Source: Megasphaera sp. AM44-1BH (GTDB lineage: Bacteria; Bacillota; Negativicutes; Veillonellales; Megasphaeraceae). Taken from it: a stretch of 64,000 bases of DNA. The stretch is from assembly GCF_003467125.1 (NCBI RefSeq), contig NZ_QSFA01000003.1, forward strand, positions 1 to 64,000, in the 5' to 3' direction. The position numbers and the translations under genes are program-made. This document shows positions 27,266 through 33,757 of the stretch, piece by piece (position 1 is the first letter of the stretch; each line of letters starts with the position of its first letter). The notes beneath the pieces were generated by a model. It had not been told where the DNA came from. It worked only from the letters and a program-made list of their open reading frames with translations, and searched no databases.

Positions 27266-27634
27266 ATGGCACGTATAGCCGGTGTAGATTTACCACGTGA
27301 CAAACGTGTTGAAATTGGTTTAACATATATTTATGGTATTGGCCTGTCTTCCTCTCAGGAAATCCTCGCCAAAACCGGTGTCAATCCCGATACCCGCGTT
27401 CGCGATTTGACAGAAGATGAAGTGCAGAAAATCCGTGAAGTCATCGGTTCTGATTACAAAGTAGAAGGTGACCTTCGCCGTGAAACTGCTCTGAACGTAA
27501 AACGACTGATTGAAGTCAATTCCTATCGCGGCAAACGTCATCGTGCAGGTCTGCCTGTTCGTGGTCAGCGTACGAAAACCAATGCCCGTACACGTAAAGG
27601 CCCGCGCAAAGCAATCGCAGGCAAGAAAAAATAA
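27266..27634 (+). CDS. rpsM: 30S ribosomal protein S13
   Basis: 30S head protein that forms bridges B1a and B1b. It is 122 residues, starting MARIAGVDLPRDKRVEIGLT, with the C-terminal basic tail HRAGLPVRGQRTKTNARTRK. The ATG is preceded by AGGAGGTG. Confidence 0.99.
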   Translation: MARIAGVDLPRDKRVEIGLTYIYGIGLSSSQEILAKTGVNPDTRVRDLTEDEVQKIREVIGSDYKVEGDLRRETALNVKRLIEVNSYRGKRHRAGLPVRGQRTKTNARTRKGPRKAIAGKKK

Positions 27635-27658
27635 TTTTAGGTAAGGAGGGAAACGATT

Positions 27659-28051
27659 TTGGCTAAGAATAATGTAAGAAGCAATAAGAAAAAAGAAAAG
27701 AAACACGTAGAATCGGGTGCAGCTCATATCCGTTCTACTTTCAATAATACGATTGTCACCATCAGCGATCCTAAGGGTAATGCACTCAGCTGGGCAAGCG
27801 CTGGTGAAATGGGTTTCCGTGGTTCCCGCAAGAGCACCCCGTTTGCTGCTCAGATGGCTGCTGAAACTGCTGCCAAAGCTGCTATGGAACACGGCCTTCG
27901 CTCTGTTGAAGTATTTGTTAAAGGACCTGGTTCCGGCCGTGAAGCCGCTATCCGTGCTCTGCAGGCTGCTGGCCTGGAAGTCAATTCCATCAAAGACGTA
28001 ACACCGATTCCTCATAATGGCTGCCGTCCGCCTAAACGTAGACGCGTATAA
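27659..28051 (+). CDS. rpsK: 30S ribosomal protein S11
   Basis: Lines the E/P-site platform of the 30S subunit. The 130-residue protein starts with TTG, 7 nt after AAGGAGGG. Typical features are AHIRSTFNNTIVTISDP and the end PIPHNGCRPPKRRRV. rpoA follows after 54 nt; rpsD, which is often between them, is missing. Confidence 0.97.
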   Translation: MAKNNVRSNKKKEKKHVESGAAHIRSTFNNTIVTISDPKGNALSWASAGEMGFRGSRKSTPFAAQMAAETAAKAAMEHGLRSVEVFVKGPGSGREAAIRALQAAGLEVNSIKDVTPIPHNGCRPPKRRRV

Positions 28052-28105
28052 TTGTCCGCGCTTTTGACCAAGTTGTTTTGATTCTGATATAGGAGGATTT
28101 TCCTA

Positions 28106-29086
28106 ATGATAGATGACAGCAAGTTCAAGATTGAAATCGCAGAAAAAAGCGATGACGGCAAATACGGAAAATTCGTATGCGAACCTCTGGACAGAGGTTA
28201 CGGAATCACATTGGGTAATAGTTTGCGGCGCATTCTTCTGGCCTCTTTGGATGGCGTTGCCATCACGTCTATCAAGATTGACGGCGTGCTGCATGAATTT
28301 TCGACCATCCCCGGTGTCCGAGAAGATGTAACGGACATCATCCTGAATCTGAAACAGGTTTGCATGAAGTTCACAAATGATGATATCGACGAAGCCGATA
28401 TCACCATCGATGTTAATGGCGAATGCGAATTTACCGCAAAAGATCTTGACGTAAATACAGACGTAGAAATTTTGAACCCGGAACTTCATATTGCTACTCT
28501 CGATACAGATGCCCATATCCACATGCAGTGCCATATTGAACGAGGCAAAGGGTATGTACCGTCTACGAAAAACAAAAAGGATACGGATATGATCGGGGTC
28601 ATTCCTATTGACTCTATCTTCTCTCCTGTCGTTCGTACGAATTATGAAGTAGGCAATGTCCGGGTTGGCAATGAAATGGATTATGATTCGCTGACTCTTG
28701 AGGTGACAACGAATGGCAGCATCACGGCAGAAAATGCCGTAGCCAAAGCTGCATCCATTATGATCAGCTACCTGAATTATTTCCAGGATATCGCAACTGA
28801 TGATAAAGTTAATGAATCCATGGCCAAGTTTACTGATACAGAAAATTCAGAAGAAGTAGTAGAAGAAGGTCCTGAATTGGATAAAGTTAAAATCGATGTT
28901 CTTGACCTCTCCGTACGCGCTTCCAACTGCCTCAAACGGGCCAATATTTATACGCTGGCCGATCTGACGGAACGGACAGAAGACGATCTTGCCAAAATCC
29001 GTAACCTGGGCAAGAAGTCTGTCGATGAAATCATCGAAAAGTTGCGTAAAGAAGGTTACGATTTAAAATCAAGTGACGAAGAATAG
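28106..29086 (+). CDS. rpoA: DNA-directed RNA polymerase subunit alpha
   Basis: Alpha subunit, which dimerises to nucleate RNA polymerase assembly and contacts UP elements and activators. The 326-residue protein has the N-terminal domain (LGNSLRRILLASLDG) to about residue 240 and the C-terminal domain with LDLSVRASNCLKRANI onwards. The ATG follows TAGGAGG. It is in the alpha part of the operon directly before rplQ. Confidence 0.99.
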   Translation: MIDDSKFKIEIAEKSDDGKYGKFVCEPLDRGYGITLGNSLRRILLASLDGVAITSIKIDGVLHEFSTIPGVREDVTDIILNLKQVCMKFTNDDIDEADITIDVNGECEFTAKDLDVNTDVEILNPELHIATLDTDAHIHMQCHIERGKGYVPSTKNKKDTDMIGVIPIDSIFSPVVRTNYEVGNVRVGNEMDYDSLTLEVTTNGSITAENAVAKAASIMISYLNYFQDIATDDKVNESMAKFTDTENSEEVVEEGPELDKVKIDVLDLSVRASNCLKRANIYTLADLTERTEDDLAKIRNLGKKSVDEIIEKLRKEGYDLKSSDEE

Positions 29087-29103
29087 TTTTAGGAGGATGA
29101 ACG

Positions 29104-29442
29104 ATGGCTTATAGAAAGTTAGGACGCGACAGCTCTGCGCGTAAAGCATTATTGCGCAGCATTGTTACCTCTTTGTTCCAGCATGAACGCATTGAAACCA
29201 CGGAAGCAAAGGCAAAAGAACTCCGCAAGATGGCTGAAAAAATGCTTACCCTTGCCAAACGGGGTGACCTTCATGCACGCCGCCAGGTACTCGCTTATCT
29301 GATGGACGAAGATGTAGTTAAAAAGCTGTTTGATGAAATTGCACCGAAATATAAAGATCGCCAGGGCGGCTATACCCGCATCATTAAGAAAGGCCCGCGC
29401 CAGGGTGATGCAGCTCCGATCGTTATCATCGAATTAGTTTAA
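29104..29442 (+). CDS. rplQ: 50S ribosomal protein L17
   Basis: Large-subunit protein near the tunnel exit, 112 residues, starting MAYRKLGRDSSARKALLRS. The ATG has TTAGGAGG upstream. It is the last gene of the S10-spc-alpha superoperon; a strong terminator follows 45 nt later. Confidence 0.99.
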   Translation: MAYRKLGRDSSARKALLRSIVTSLFQHERIETTEAKAKELRKMAEKMLTLAKRGDLHARRQVLAYLMDEDVVKKLFDEIAPKYKDRQGGYTRIIKKGPRQGDAAPIVIIELV

Positions 29443-29487
29443 TCTCAACGGAAAAATCCCCAATGGGATAAACGAATGGGATGCACG

Positions 29488-29519
29488 GCCGCTGTGGTTT
29501 GTTCCACAGCGGCTTTTTT
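29488..29519 (+). terminator. Intrinsic terminator after rplQ
   Basis: GCCGCTGTGG (29488-29497) pairs perfectly with CCACAGCGGC around TTTGTT, followed by six T residues. It ends the ribosomal superoperon. Confidence 0.95.
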
Positions 29520-29540
29520 GATAAGAAAGGGGAGAATACG

Positions 29541-29987
29541 ATGGCATTTAAAATGATTCTGGCTGTAAATTTTACTCCGGACCGGTTAAAACAACTCAAA
29601 CTTCTGGGAATGTTGACTAAATCACAGGTAAAAGCTGTAACGGAAGAGGAAAAAGAGGAGACGGTCGGCAAAGTCCTTGGCCTTACGGAAGAAGAAGTAG
29701 CTGAAATTGCTGCGATGAAAGGCGATGCACAAGAACAGACCGTGGAACATACGCCGGAAGAAGACGGCGAATTACCTCCTGTAACCAAAGAAGCCATTGT
29801 TCTCTGCGGGTTTACGAACCAGACTGTCAATCTTCTTCTGGATGCTATCCGCCGGGGCAGATTGAAGAATATCCCTCTCAAAGCTATGGTTACGCCAACG
29901 AATATTTCCTGGACAATTAATACGATTTTGCAGGAATTAAATAAAGAACACGAATATTTCAAGAATATGAAGAAAAAGGGAAAATAA
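29541..29987 (+). CDS. DUF3783 domain protein
   Basis: A 148-residue cytosolic protein of unknown function. The C-terminal half, from about residue 85 (AIVLCGFTNQTVNLLLDAIR), matches the DUF3783 type seen in Clostridia and Negativicutes. The N-terminal half is charged and Glu-rich. The ATG at 29541 has AAGGGGAG upstream; the frame is open from 29481, but that stretch is the rplQ terminator. The NUDIX gene follows 17 nt after its stop. Confidence 0.75.
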   Translation: MAFKMILAVNFTPDRLKQLKLLGMLTKSQVKAVTEEEKEETVGKVLGLTEEEVAEIAAMKGDAQEQTVEHTPEEDGELPPVTKEAIVLCGFTNQTVNLLLDAIRRGRLKNIPLKAMVTPTNISWTINTILQELNKEHEYFKNMKKKGK

Positions 29988-30004
29988 GGAGGCTGGTTCA
30001 GACT

Positions 30005-30508
30005 ATGCGTCCTACTACCTTATGCTTCCCTGTCAACGCAAGGGGACAGATCCTCCTGGGTCGGAAAAAACGGGGATTTGGTGTTTCTAAATGGAATGGA
30101 TTCGGAGGAAAAATAGAAAAGGGAGAAACATTCCGGACCTGTGCCATACGGGAGCTTTATGAGGAGTGTCATCTGACAGCAGACGAAGCAGCATTGCAAC
30201 TGGTGGCCTATCTGGATTTCCGCTTTCCTGCTGAGCCTGCGTATGATCATATTGGGTATGTTTACCTTCTTCACGACTGGAAGGGCACCGTAACGGCTTC
30301 TGAAGAAATGGAACCGCGCTGGTTTTCTCTCTCTTCGCTTCCTTATGGTGAAATGTGGAAAGCGGACGTTATCTGGATTCCTATGATTCTTTCGGGCCGG
30401 ACGATTTCCGGTACCATTATATTTGGCGATGACAACGACAGTATTGCCCATACCGCCTTTTCCGATGCGCCTGACCTGATAGAACAAACTATTTCATACC
30501 CATTCTAA
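30005..30508 (+). CDS. NUDIX hydrolase, MTH1-like 8-oxo-dGTP diphosphatase
   Basis: A 167-residue hydrolase. Its NUDIX box lies at residues 35-57 (G-x5-E-x7-REL-x-EE). The preceding WNGFGGKIEKGE is typical of the MTH1 branch, which degrades oxidised purine nucleotides; the substrate is inferred from family resemblance. The ATG follows GGAGG. It is probably in one transcript with the DUF3783 gene, as no terminator lies between them. Confidence 0.85.
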   Translation: MRPTTLCFPVNARGQILLGRKKRGFGVSKWNGFGGKIEKGETFRTCAIRELYEECHLTADEAALQLVAYLDFRFPAEPAYDHIGYVYLLHDWKGTVTASEEMEPRWFSLSSLPYGEMWKADVIWIPMILSGRTISGTIIFGDDNDSIAHTAFSDAPDLIEQTISYPF

Positions 30509-30523
30509 GCAGTGTATACAGAC

Positions 30524-30551
30524 TGGACAAGTGTGCCGAATCGTTTATAAT
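30524..30551 (+). promoter_or_regulatory. Promoter of the thiamine-binding-like gene
   Basis: TGGACA (30524-30529) and a perfect TATAAT (30546-30551) are 16 bases apart, just after the NUDIX stop codon and 37 bases before the next ATG. Confidence 0.7.
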
Positions 30552-30588
30552 GAAGACAGAATCATTATTTTATGAGGAGGGTTTTATT

Positions 30589-30891
30589 ATGAATACACTT
30601 GTAGCTGTCTGCATTGCTCCCAGTGGTACTGGTGACGAATATGCGCCTTATGTGGCAGAAGTCGTTAAAATTATCCGTAATTCGGGCCTGAAGTGCCATA
30701 CGTACTCTATGTTTACGGAAATCGAAGGAGAATGGGATGATGTCATGGCCGTCGTCAAAAAGGCGACCCAGTATTTTACTGATAAGGGAATCCGTACCTC
30801 TGTTGTGTTGAAAGCCGATATCCGTCCCGGATATACGAATATGATGGATGGGAAGATAGAACGACTGAATAAAGCCATAGAAGGAAAATAG
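30589..30891 (+). CDS. Thiamine-binding protein family (MTH1187/DUF77)
   Basis: A 100-residue protein of the MTH1187/YkoF-like superfamily, small ferredoxin-fold proteins some of which bind thiamine or its pyrimidine part. Typical elements are APSGTG near the N-terminus, a middle segment YSMFTEIEGEWDDVM, and the terminal SVVLKADIRPGYTNMM-type strand. The ATG at 30589 follows GAGGAGG; the upstream frame from 30550 would include the promoter region. It has its own promoter and stands alone. Confidence 0.85.
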   Translation: MNTLVAVCIAPSGTGDEYAPYVAEVVKIIRNSGLKCHTYSMFTEIEGEWDDVMAVVKKATQYFTDKGIRTSVVLKADIRPGYTNMMDGKIERLNKAIEGK

Positions 30892-30919
30892 GCAGAATAC
30901 ATCAATGCCGTGAATACTG

Positions 30920-30970
30920 TCCTGGCAGGAGCGGAGCCGTTTCAATAGGATCCGCCTGCTCTTGTCAGGA
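30920..30970 (+). repeat. Imperfect inverted repeat in the intergenic region
   Basis: CCTGGCAGGAGCGGA pairs with TCCGCCTGC and the flanking TCAGG across a 15-nt loop, with bulges. It lies between the thiamine-binding-like gene and the tRNA-Ser promoter. There is no T-run after it, so it is not a standard terminator; it may be a 3' stabilising hairpin. Confidence 0.4.
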
Positions 30971-30978
30971 AATATCCC

Positions 30979-31007
30979 TTGACAGATAATACAAAAACGT
31001 GTATACT
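30979..31007 (+). promoter_or_regulatory. Promoter of tRNA-Ser
   Basis: A perfect TTGACA (30979-30984) and TATACT (31002-31007) are separated by 17 bases, ending 19 bases before the tRNA. Confidence 0.85.
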
Positions 31008-31026
31008 AATCTAGTCAGTTGCATAT

Positions 31027-31117
31027 GGAGTGATACTCAAGAGGCTGAAGAGGACGGTTTGCTAAATCGTTAGAGGTCGTAAGGCCTGCGAGAGTTCGAA
31101 TCTCTCTCACTCCGCCA
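31027..31117 (+). tRNA. tRNA-Ser (anticodon GCT)
   Basis: The acceptor stem GGAGTGA pairs with TCACTCC. The anticodon loop TTGCTAA reads AGC/AGU serine codons. A long variable arm, typical of class II tRNAs, precedes the T-arm GAGAG-TTCGAAT-CTCTC. The CCA end is encoded (31115-31117). It has its own promoter and terminator. Confidence 0.97.
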
Positions 31118-31131
31118 GATTACTGGACAGA

Positions 31132-31167
31132 GAGCACCTAGGAAAATTTCCTGGGTGCTCTTTTTTT
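31132..31167 (+). terminator. Intrinsic terminator after tRNA-Ser
   Basis: GAGCACCTAGGAAA pairs with TTTCCTGGGTGCTC (one G-T pair) and is followed by seven T residues. Confidence 0.92.
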
Positions 31168-31275
31168 GATAACTCCTGTACAAGTGGAATGATTTGATGG
31201 AAAAGGCATATACATTGGAGTTGGATTTACATGAAATTTGTTTAAATAACTGTGACATTTCTGTGTTCTTGTATT

Positions 31276-31296
31276 ATACTCCCATCTTTGACACTT
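31276..31296. repeat. Left terminal inverted repeat of the IS
   Basis: It starts ATACTC and ends TTTGACACTT. It matches the reverse complement of 33234-33254 at 16 of 21 positions, with all five mismatches grouped in the middle (positions 7-11). Confidence 0.8.
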
Positions 31297-31306
31297 AAAA
31301 AATAGT

Positions 31307-31350
31307 AAAAGGCTTGAAACCCTAGTAAATACGGGCTTCGAGCCTTTTTT
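31307..31350. terminator. Bidirectional terminator at the left end of the IS
   Basis: AAAAGGCTTGAAACCC pairs with GGGCTTCGAGCCTTTT over 16 positions with one mismatch and one G-T pair, flanked by T-runs on both strands. On the minus strand it ends the transposase transcript. On the plus strand it would stop read-through from the tRNA-Ser side. Confidence 0.85.
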
Positions 31351-31377
31351 ATTTGGTGTAAATTTTGAGTACTTTTT

Positions 31378-33114
31378 TTACGGTTTACTGGCCTTTATAA
31401 TTTTTTTCATTTGAGACGCACTTAAGACTTCGTAATCTGTTCGGAAACCAAATGCTTCATGTAAGGCATCGGTTACATCCGTTCGTGTATAGGTGGGGAT
31501 ATAATCTCCCGTAGGGGTTTCTAAAAAGTTTAAGTTCCGGATTCCTGTGATTAATTCCTTTGTAGTAAAAGCATAGTGCGTTTTCTTTTCCAGATATCGA
31601 TATATCATCAAAGAAAGAAAACAAATAAGGAAATGAGCCCGGATACGGTCTTCCCGGGATAAATAAACGGGACGGGCCTTAAATTCTGTTTTCATGATTC
31701 GGAAGGATTCCTCGATTTCCCATCGTCTCTGGTTCAGCCGGATGATATCCTGCGGTGCATCATCCAGACTGGTACAGACAGCATAGAATCCATCAAATTT
31801 TGTTTCCTGTTCAATCCGTTCCTGATCCAAGGTATAGACTTCTTTTTCTGCCACTTCCCCATCAGGGGTGATTCGTGTCTTCTTTATGAACCGTTTAAAG
31901 TCATTGGCATGATACTTCTTTAAGGAGGATACATGAGTCTCCATGGCTTGGCAGGCACGCTGTATCTGTTGATTCCGGATATGCTGCTGGTAATGCTTGT
32001 ATTTTAAGGAAAAGGTTACGATGAGATGCTGTTCTAAATCATCTTCGTTTATCCATCGTTCTTTAAAAAAGGTCTGGGACCGATAGGGATTATCTTCCGG
32101 GTCGGCAGCATCACAGGCATTGATATCATCCAGATTGTATTCGTTCCGGTCAGAAGATCCGCAAAGATGCCAGCCTTTGGGGTTCAGAGCCCATTGACGC
32201 AGATGTCCCTTTAATTTTTTCAGGGATTGTGTCGTCAGGAACGCCCTTCCACCTTTCGTGTTGAACTGACGGTTAGATAGAGACGACAATCCACTGTCGG
32301 TACAAACAACGAACTGGGAGGGAGAAAAATCACGCAGGATTTTTTCTTCCAGCGGCTGCAGTGTAACCTGTTCATTGGTATTCCCGCTATGGATACAGAA
32401 CGCCAGTGGAATCCCATCCCCATCCAGAAACAATCCCATCTCTACAATCGGATTGGGACGATGCTCTTTAGAAGGGCCATATTGGCGAAATCCGTCTTCC
32501 TGTTCAATCTCAAAAAAGAAATTTGTACAATCATAATACAAGATACGGTTATTGTGGTTTCCCAACTCCGTGCCAGTCCGATATAACTGGGCCTGTATAA
32601 AGTCGGATTCCTGTGCCAGAATCCCCAGGGCCCGATAGATTTGGTGGAGCTGGAAGTCCGGTGGTTCGAGGAGCATCTGGGAAAACTGGAATGTACTGAC
32701 TTTGGAAGACGGATAGAGAACACGGGAATAGATAAGGCGGGAAAGAATGGCGTCCAGATTAAACTGAAATTTATGTCGTCTGGCAATGGATTCACATAGC
32801 TGAGGAAACCGGAGCTGATGATACAGTTGTTGTAAAAAGAGATATCCCCCGCACATCAGACGGCGACGATCTTTGGGTAATGATTTGGATTGTTTGAATC
32901 GAAGAATAACATCGCGGCTTGCTGCTTTTTCCTGTTCATTCAATGATTGGATATATTCTTTTGCCCAGGCAATGGGATCCGGGTGTAATTTCTTTAATTC
33001 GTCATAGGTTCCGAGTTTTTCGACCACTTTGGAAGAATGTTTGCCATTGACATAGGTAGAGCGGATAACATATAACGACTGGGCATGTTTGGATTTAGAG
33101 ATTTTAAGACGCAC
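31378..33114 (-). CDS. IS1634-family transposase (DDE)
   Basis: A full-length 578-residue transposase of the IS4-type superfamily, IS1634 family. The catalytic triad can be placed at D195 (YYDCTNFFFE), D273 (VVCTDSG) and E468, where R-x3-E-x6-K (RWEIEESFRIMK) matches the YREK signature. An in-frame GTG at 33123 overlaps the Shine-Dalgarno AGGAGG; the GTG at 33114, 8 nt after it, is preferred. No frameshift or stop is seen, so the element may be active. Its base composition is more AT-rich than that of the surrounding housekeeping genes. Confidence 0.95.
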   Translation of the reverse strand: MRLKISKSKHAQSLYVIRSTYVNGKHSSKVVEKLGTYDELKKLHPDPIAWAKEYIQSLNEQEKAASRDVILRFKQSKSLPKDRRRLMCGGYLFLQQLYHQLRFPQLCESIARRHKFQFNLDAILSRLIYSRVLYPSSKVSTFQFSQMLLEPPDFQLHQIYRALGILAQESDFIQAQLYRTGTELGNHNNRILYYDCTNFFFEIEQEDGFRQYGPSKEHRPNPIVEMGLFLDGDGIPLAFCIHSGNTNEQVTLQPLEEKILRDFSPSQFVVCTDSGLSSLSNRQFNTKGGRAFLTTQSLKKLKGHLRQWALNPKGWHLCGSSDRNEYNLDDINACDAADPEDNPYRSQTFFKERWINEDDLEQHLIVTFSLKYKHYQQHIRNQQIQRACQAMETHVSSLKKYHANDFKRFIKKTRITPDGEVAEKEVYTLDQERIEQETKFDGFYAVCTSLDDAPQDIIRLNQRRWEIEESFRIMKTEFKARPVYLSREDRIRAHFLICFLSLMIYRYLEKKTHYAFTTKELITGIRNLNFLETPTGDYIPTYTRTDVTDALHEAFGFRTDYEVLSASQMKKIIKASKP

Positions 33115-33134
33115 AGCATCCACCTCCTATCCAT

Positions 33135-33164
33135 ATTATAACACATTACTCAAACATTACTCAA
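33135..33164 (-). promoter_or_regulatory. Transposase promoter
   Basis: On the minus strand TTGAGT (33164-33159) and TATAAT (33140-33135) are 18 bases apart. The region contains two tandem copies of an 11-bp unit (33143-33153 and 33154-33164), so a second TTGAGT lies 11 bases closer to the -10 box. Confidence 0.6.
33143..33164. repeat. Perfect 11-bp tandem duplication in the transposase promoter
   Basis: The unit ACATTACTCAA occurs twice without a gap. It covers the spacer and the -35 box of the putative transposase promoter. Confidence 0.9.
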
Positions 33165-33185
33165 GAAAAAGATGGAAAAATTGAC

Positions 33186-33211
33186 AAAAAAATAAGCCAT
33201 TTTACTGGCTT
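33186..33211 (-). terminator. Inward-reading terminator at the right end of the IS
   Basis: On the minus strand AAGCCA (33211-33206) pairs with TGGCTT (33199-33194), followed by an A and seven T residues. It lies between the right inverted repeat and the transposase promoter, where it would block transcription entering the IS from outside. Confidence 0.75.
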
Positions 33212-33233
33212 CGCAGCGTTTTTCTTTTATTGC

Positions 33234-33254
33234 AAGTGTCAAACTCCCGAGTAT
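33234..33254. repeat. Right terminal inverted repeat of the IS
   Basis: It starts AAGTGTCAAA and ends GAGTAT, and is the inverted partner of 31276-31296. Confidence 0.8.
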
Positions 33255-33459
33255 ACCGTATCTGCCGGGATGATTTGGGAAATATCGAGTCCCAGCGTAC
33301 GGTCGATATCAAAAAAGAAATATTTTTTTCTCATGACAGAATCCTTTCTATAGAAGAAAAATCAAGTATTATTATACGGAGAAACAGGCGGATATTCAAT
33401 TGTCAATCTGCAAAATATCCCTGTTTCAGAGGAATATACAGTAAATTATATGTCAAGTC
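33255..33459. other. AT-rich non-coding stretch between the IS and 6S RNA
   Basis: Short open frames cross this stretch, but none has a convincing ribosome binding site or a recognisable product. It may be the original intergenic region upstream of the 6S RNA promoter, now separated from tRNA-Ser by the IS. Nothing else was seen in it. Confidence 0.4.
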
Positions 33460-33488
33460 TTGATTTTTTCTATGTATTTGATTATACT
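33460..33488 (+). promoter_or_regulatory. Promoter of 6S RNA
   Basis: TTGATT (33460-33465) and TATACT (33483-33488) are separated by 17 bases. The expected transcription start, near 33495, coincides with the base of the long hairpin that follows. Confidence 0.75.
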
Positions 33489-33494
33489 AAATGC

Positions 33495-33684
33495 AAGAGA
33501 AAACCCTACTGTGTTCGTAAAATGATCTCGTGTTTTGAACCAACATCTTTTACATTGGGAGTCCGGGCTCTATGGCTGCCAGGCAATGCCTTCACTGGAC
33601 TGTCGAACTCCATAGGAGGACACCCACCTGCTCAGGCAGGCTCAAAACTTGGTTTATAAACGGCATGGTGGGGCTTCTTTTTCT
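33495..33684 (+). ncRNA. ssrS: 6S RNA (RNA polymerase regulator)
   Basis: A rod-like structure of about 190 nt can be drawn by hand. The closing helix is AGAAAA/TTTTCT and CCCTAC/GGTGGG (33498-33509 with 33668-33684). Next come 33513-33521 with 33653-33661, and GTTTTGA/TCAAAAC (33532-33538 with 33642-33648). Then a large central bubble follows, then TGGGAGTCC/GGACACCCA (33556-33564 with 33618-33626) and CTATGG/CCATAG. The 3' side of the bubble holds a small CCTGC/GCAGG hairpin, as in Bacillus 6S-1. rarA lies just downstream, a neighbour of 6S RNA in other Bacillota. 6S RNA binds housekeeping RNA polymerase by mimicking an open promoter. Confidence 0.82.
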
Positions 33685-33709
33685 GTATAATTCATTGCGA
33701 AGATTTAGT

Positions 33710-33740
33710 GCCGCTAAGTTATCTTGGCGGCTTTCTATTT
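33710..33740 (+). terminator. Terminator between 6S RNA and rarA
   Basis: GCCGCTAAG pairs with CTTGGCGGC around TTAT (9 bp, one G-T pair), followed by TTTCTATTT. The T-run is interrupted, so termination may be partial and allow rarA expression by read-through. Confidence 0.6.
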
Positions 33741-33757
33741 ACAGCAGGTGAGAACAA

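Larger units (their letters stand above)
31276..33254 (-). mobile_element. IS1634-family insertion sequence, intact
   Basis: A 1979-bp element bounded by 21-bp imperfect inverted repeats that match at 16 positions: left ATACTC...TTTGACACTT (31276-31296) and right AAGTGTCAAA...GAGTAT (33234-33254). It contains a single full-length transposase on the minus strand and a terminator near each end. It sits between tRNA-Ser and the 6S RNA/rarA locus and is the only minus-strand gene in the window. No target duplication is obvious at its borders. Confidence 0.88.

Noticed and set aside
28064..28092. A possible promoter for rpoA: TTGACC and ATATAG with 17-base spacing
   Set aside because: The -10 box is poor and overlaps the Shine-Dalgarno sequence, so the transcript would begin at or after the start codon.
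33230..33463. A 77-codon open frame crossing the right IS end
   Set aside because: It starts inside the IS terminal repeat region, lacks a ribosome binding site and shows no family features.
33450..33659. A 69-codon open frame upstream of rarA
   Set aside because: It coincides with the 6S RNA structure and its promoter and has no ribosome binding site or recognisable product.
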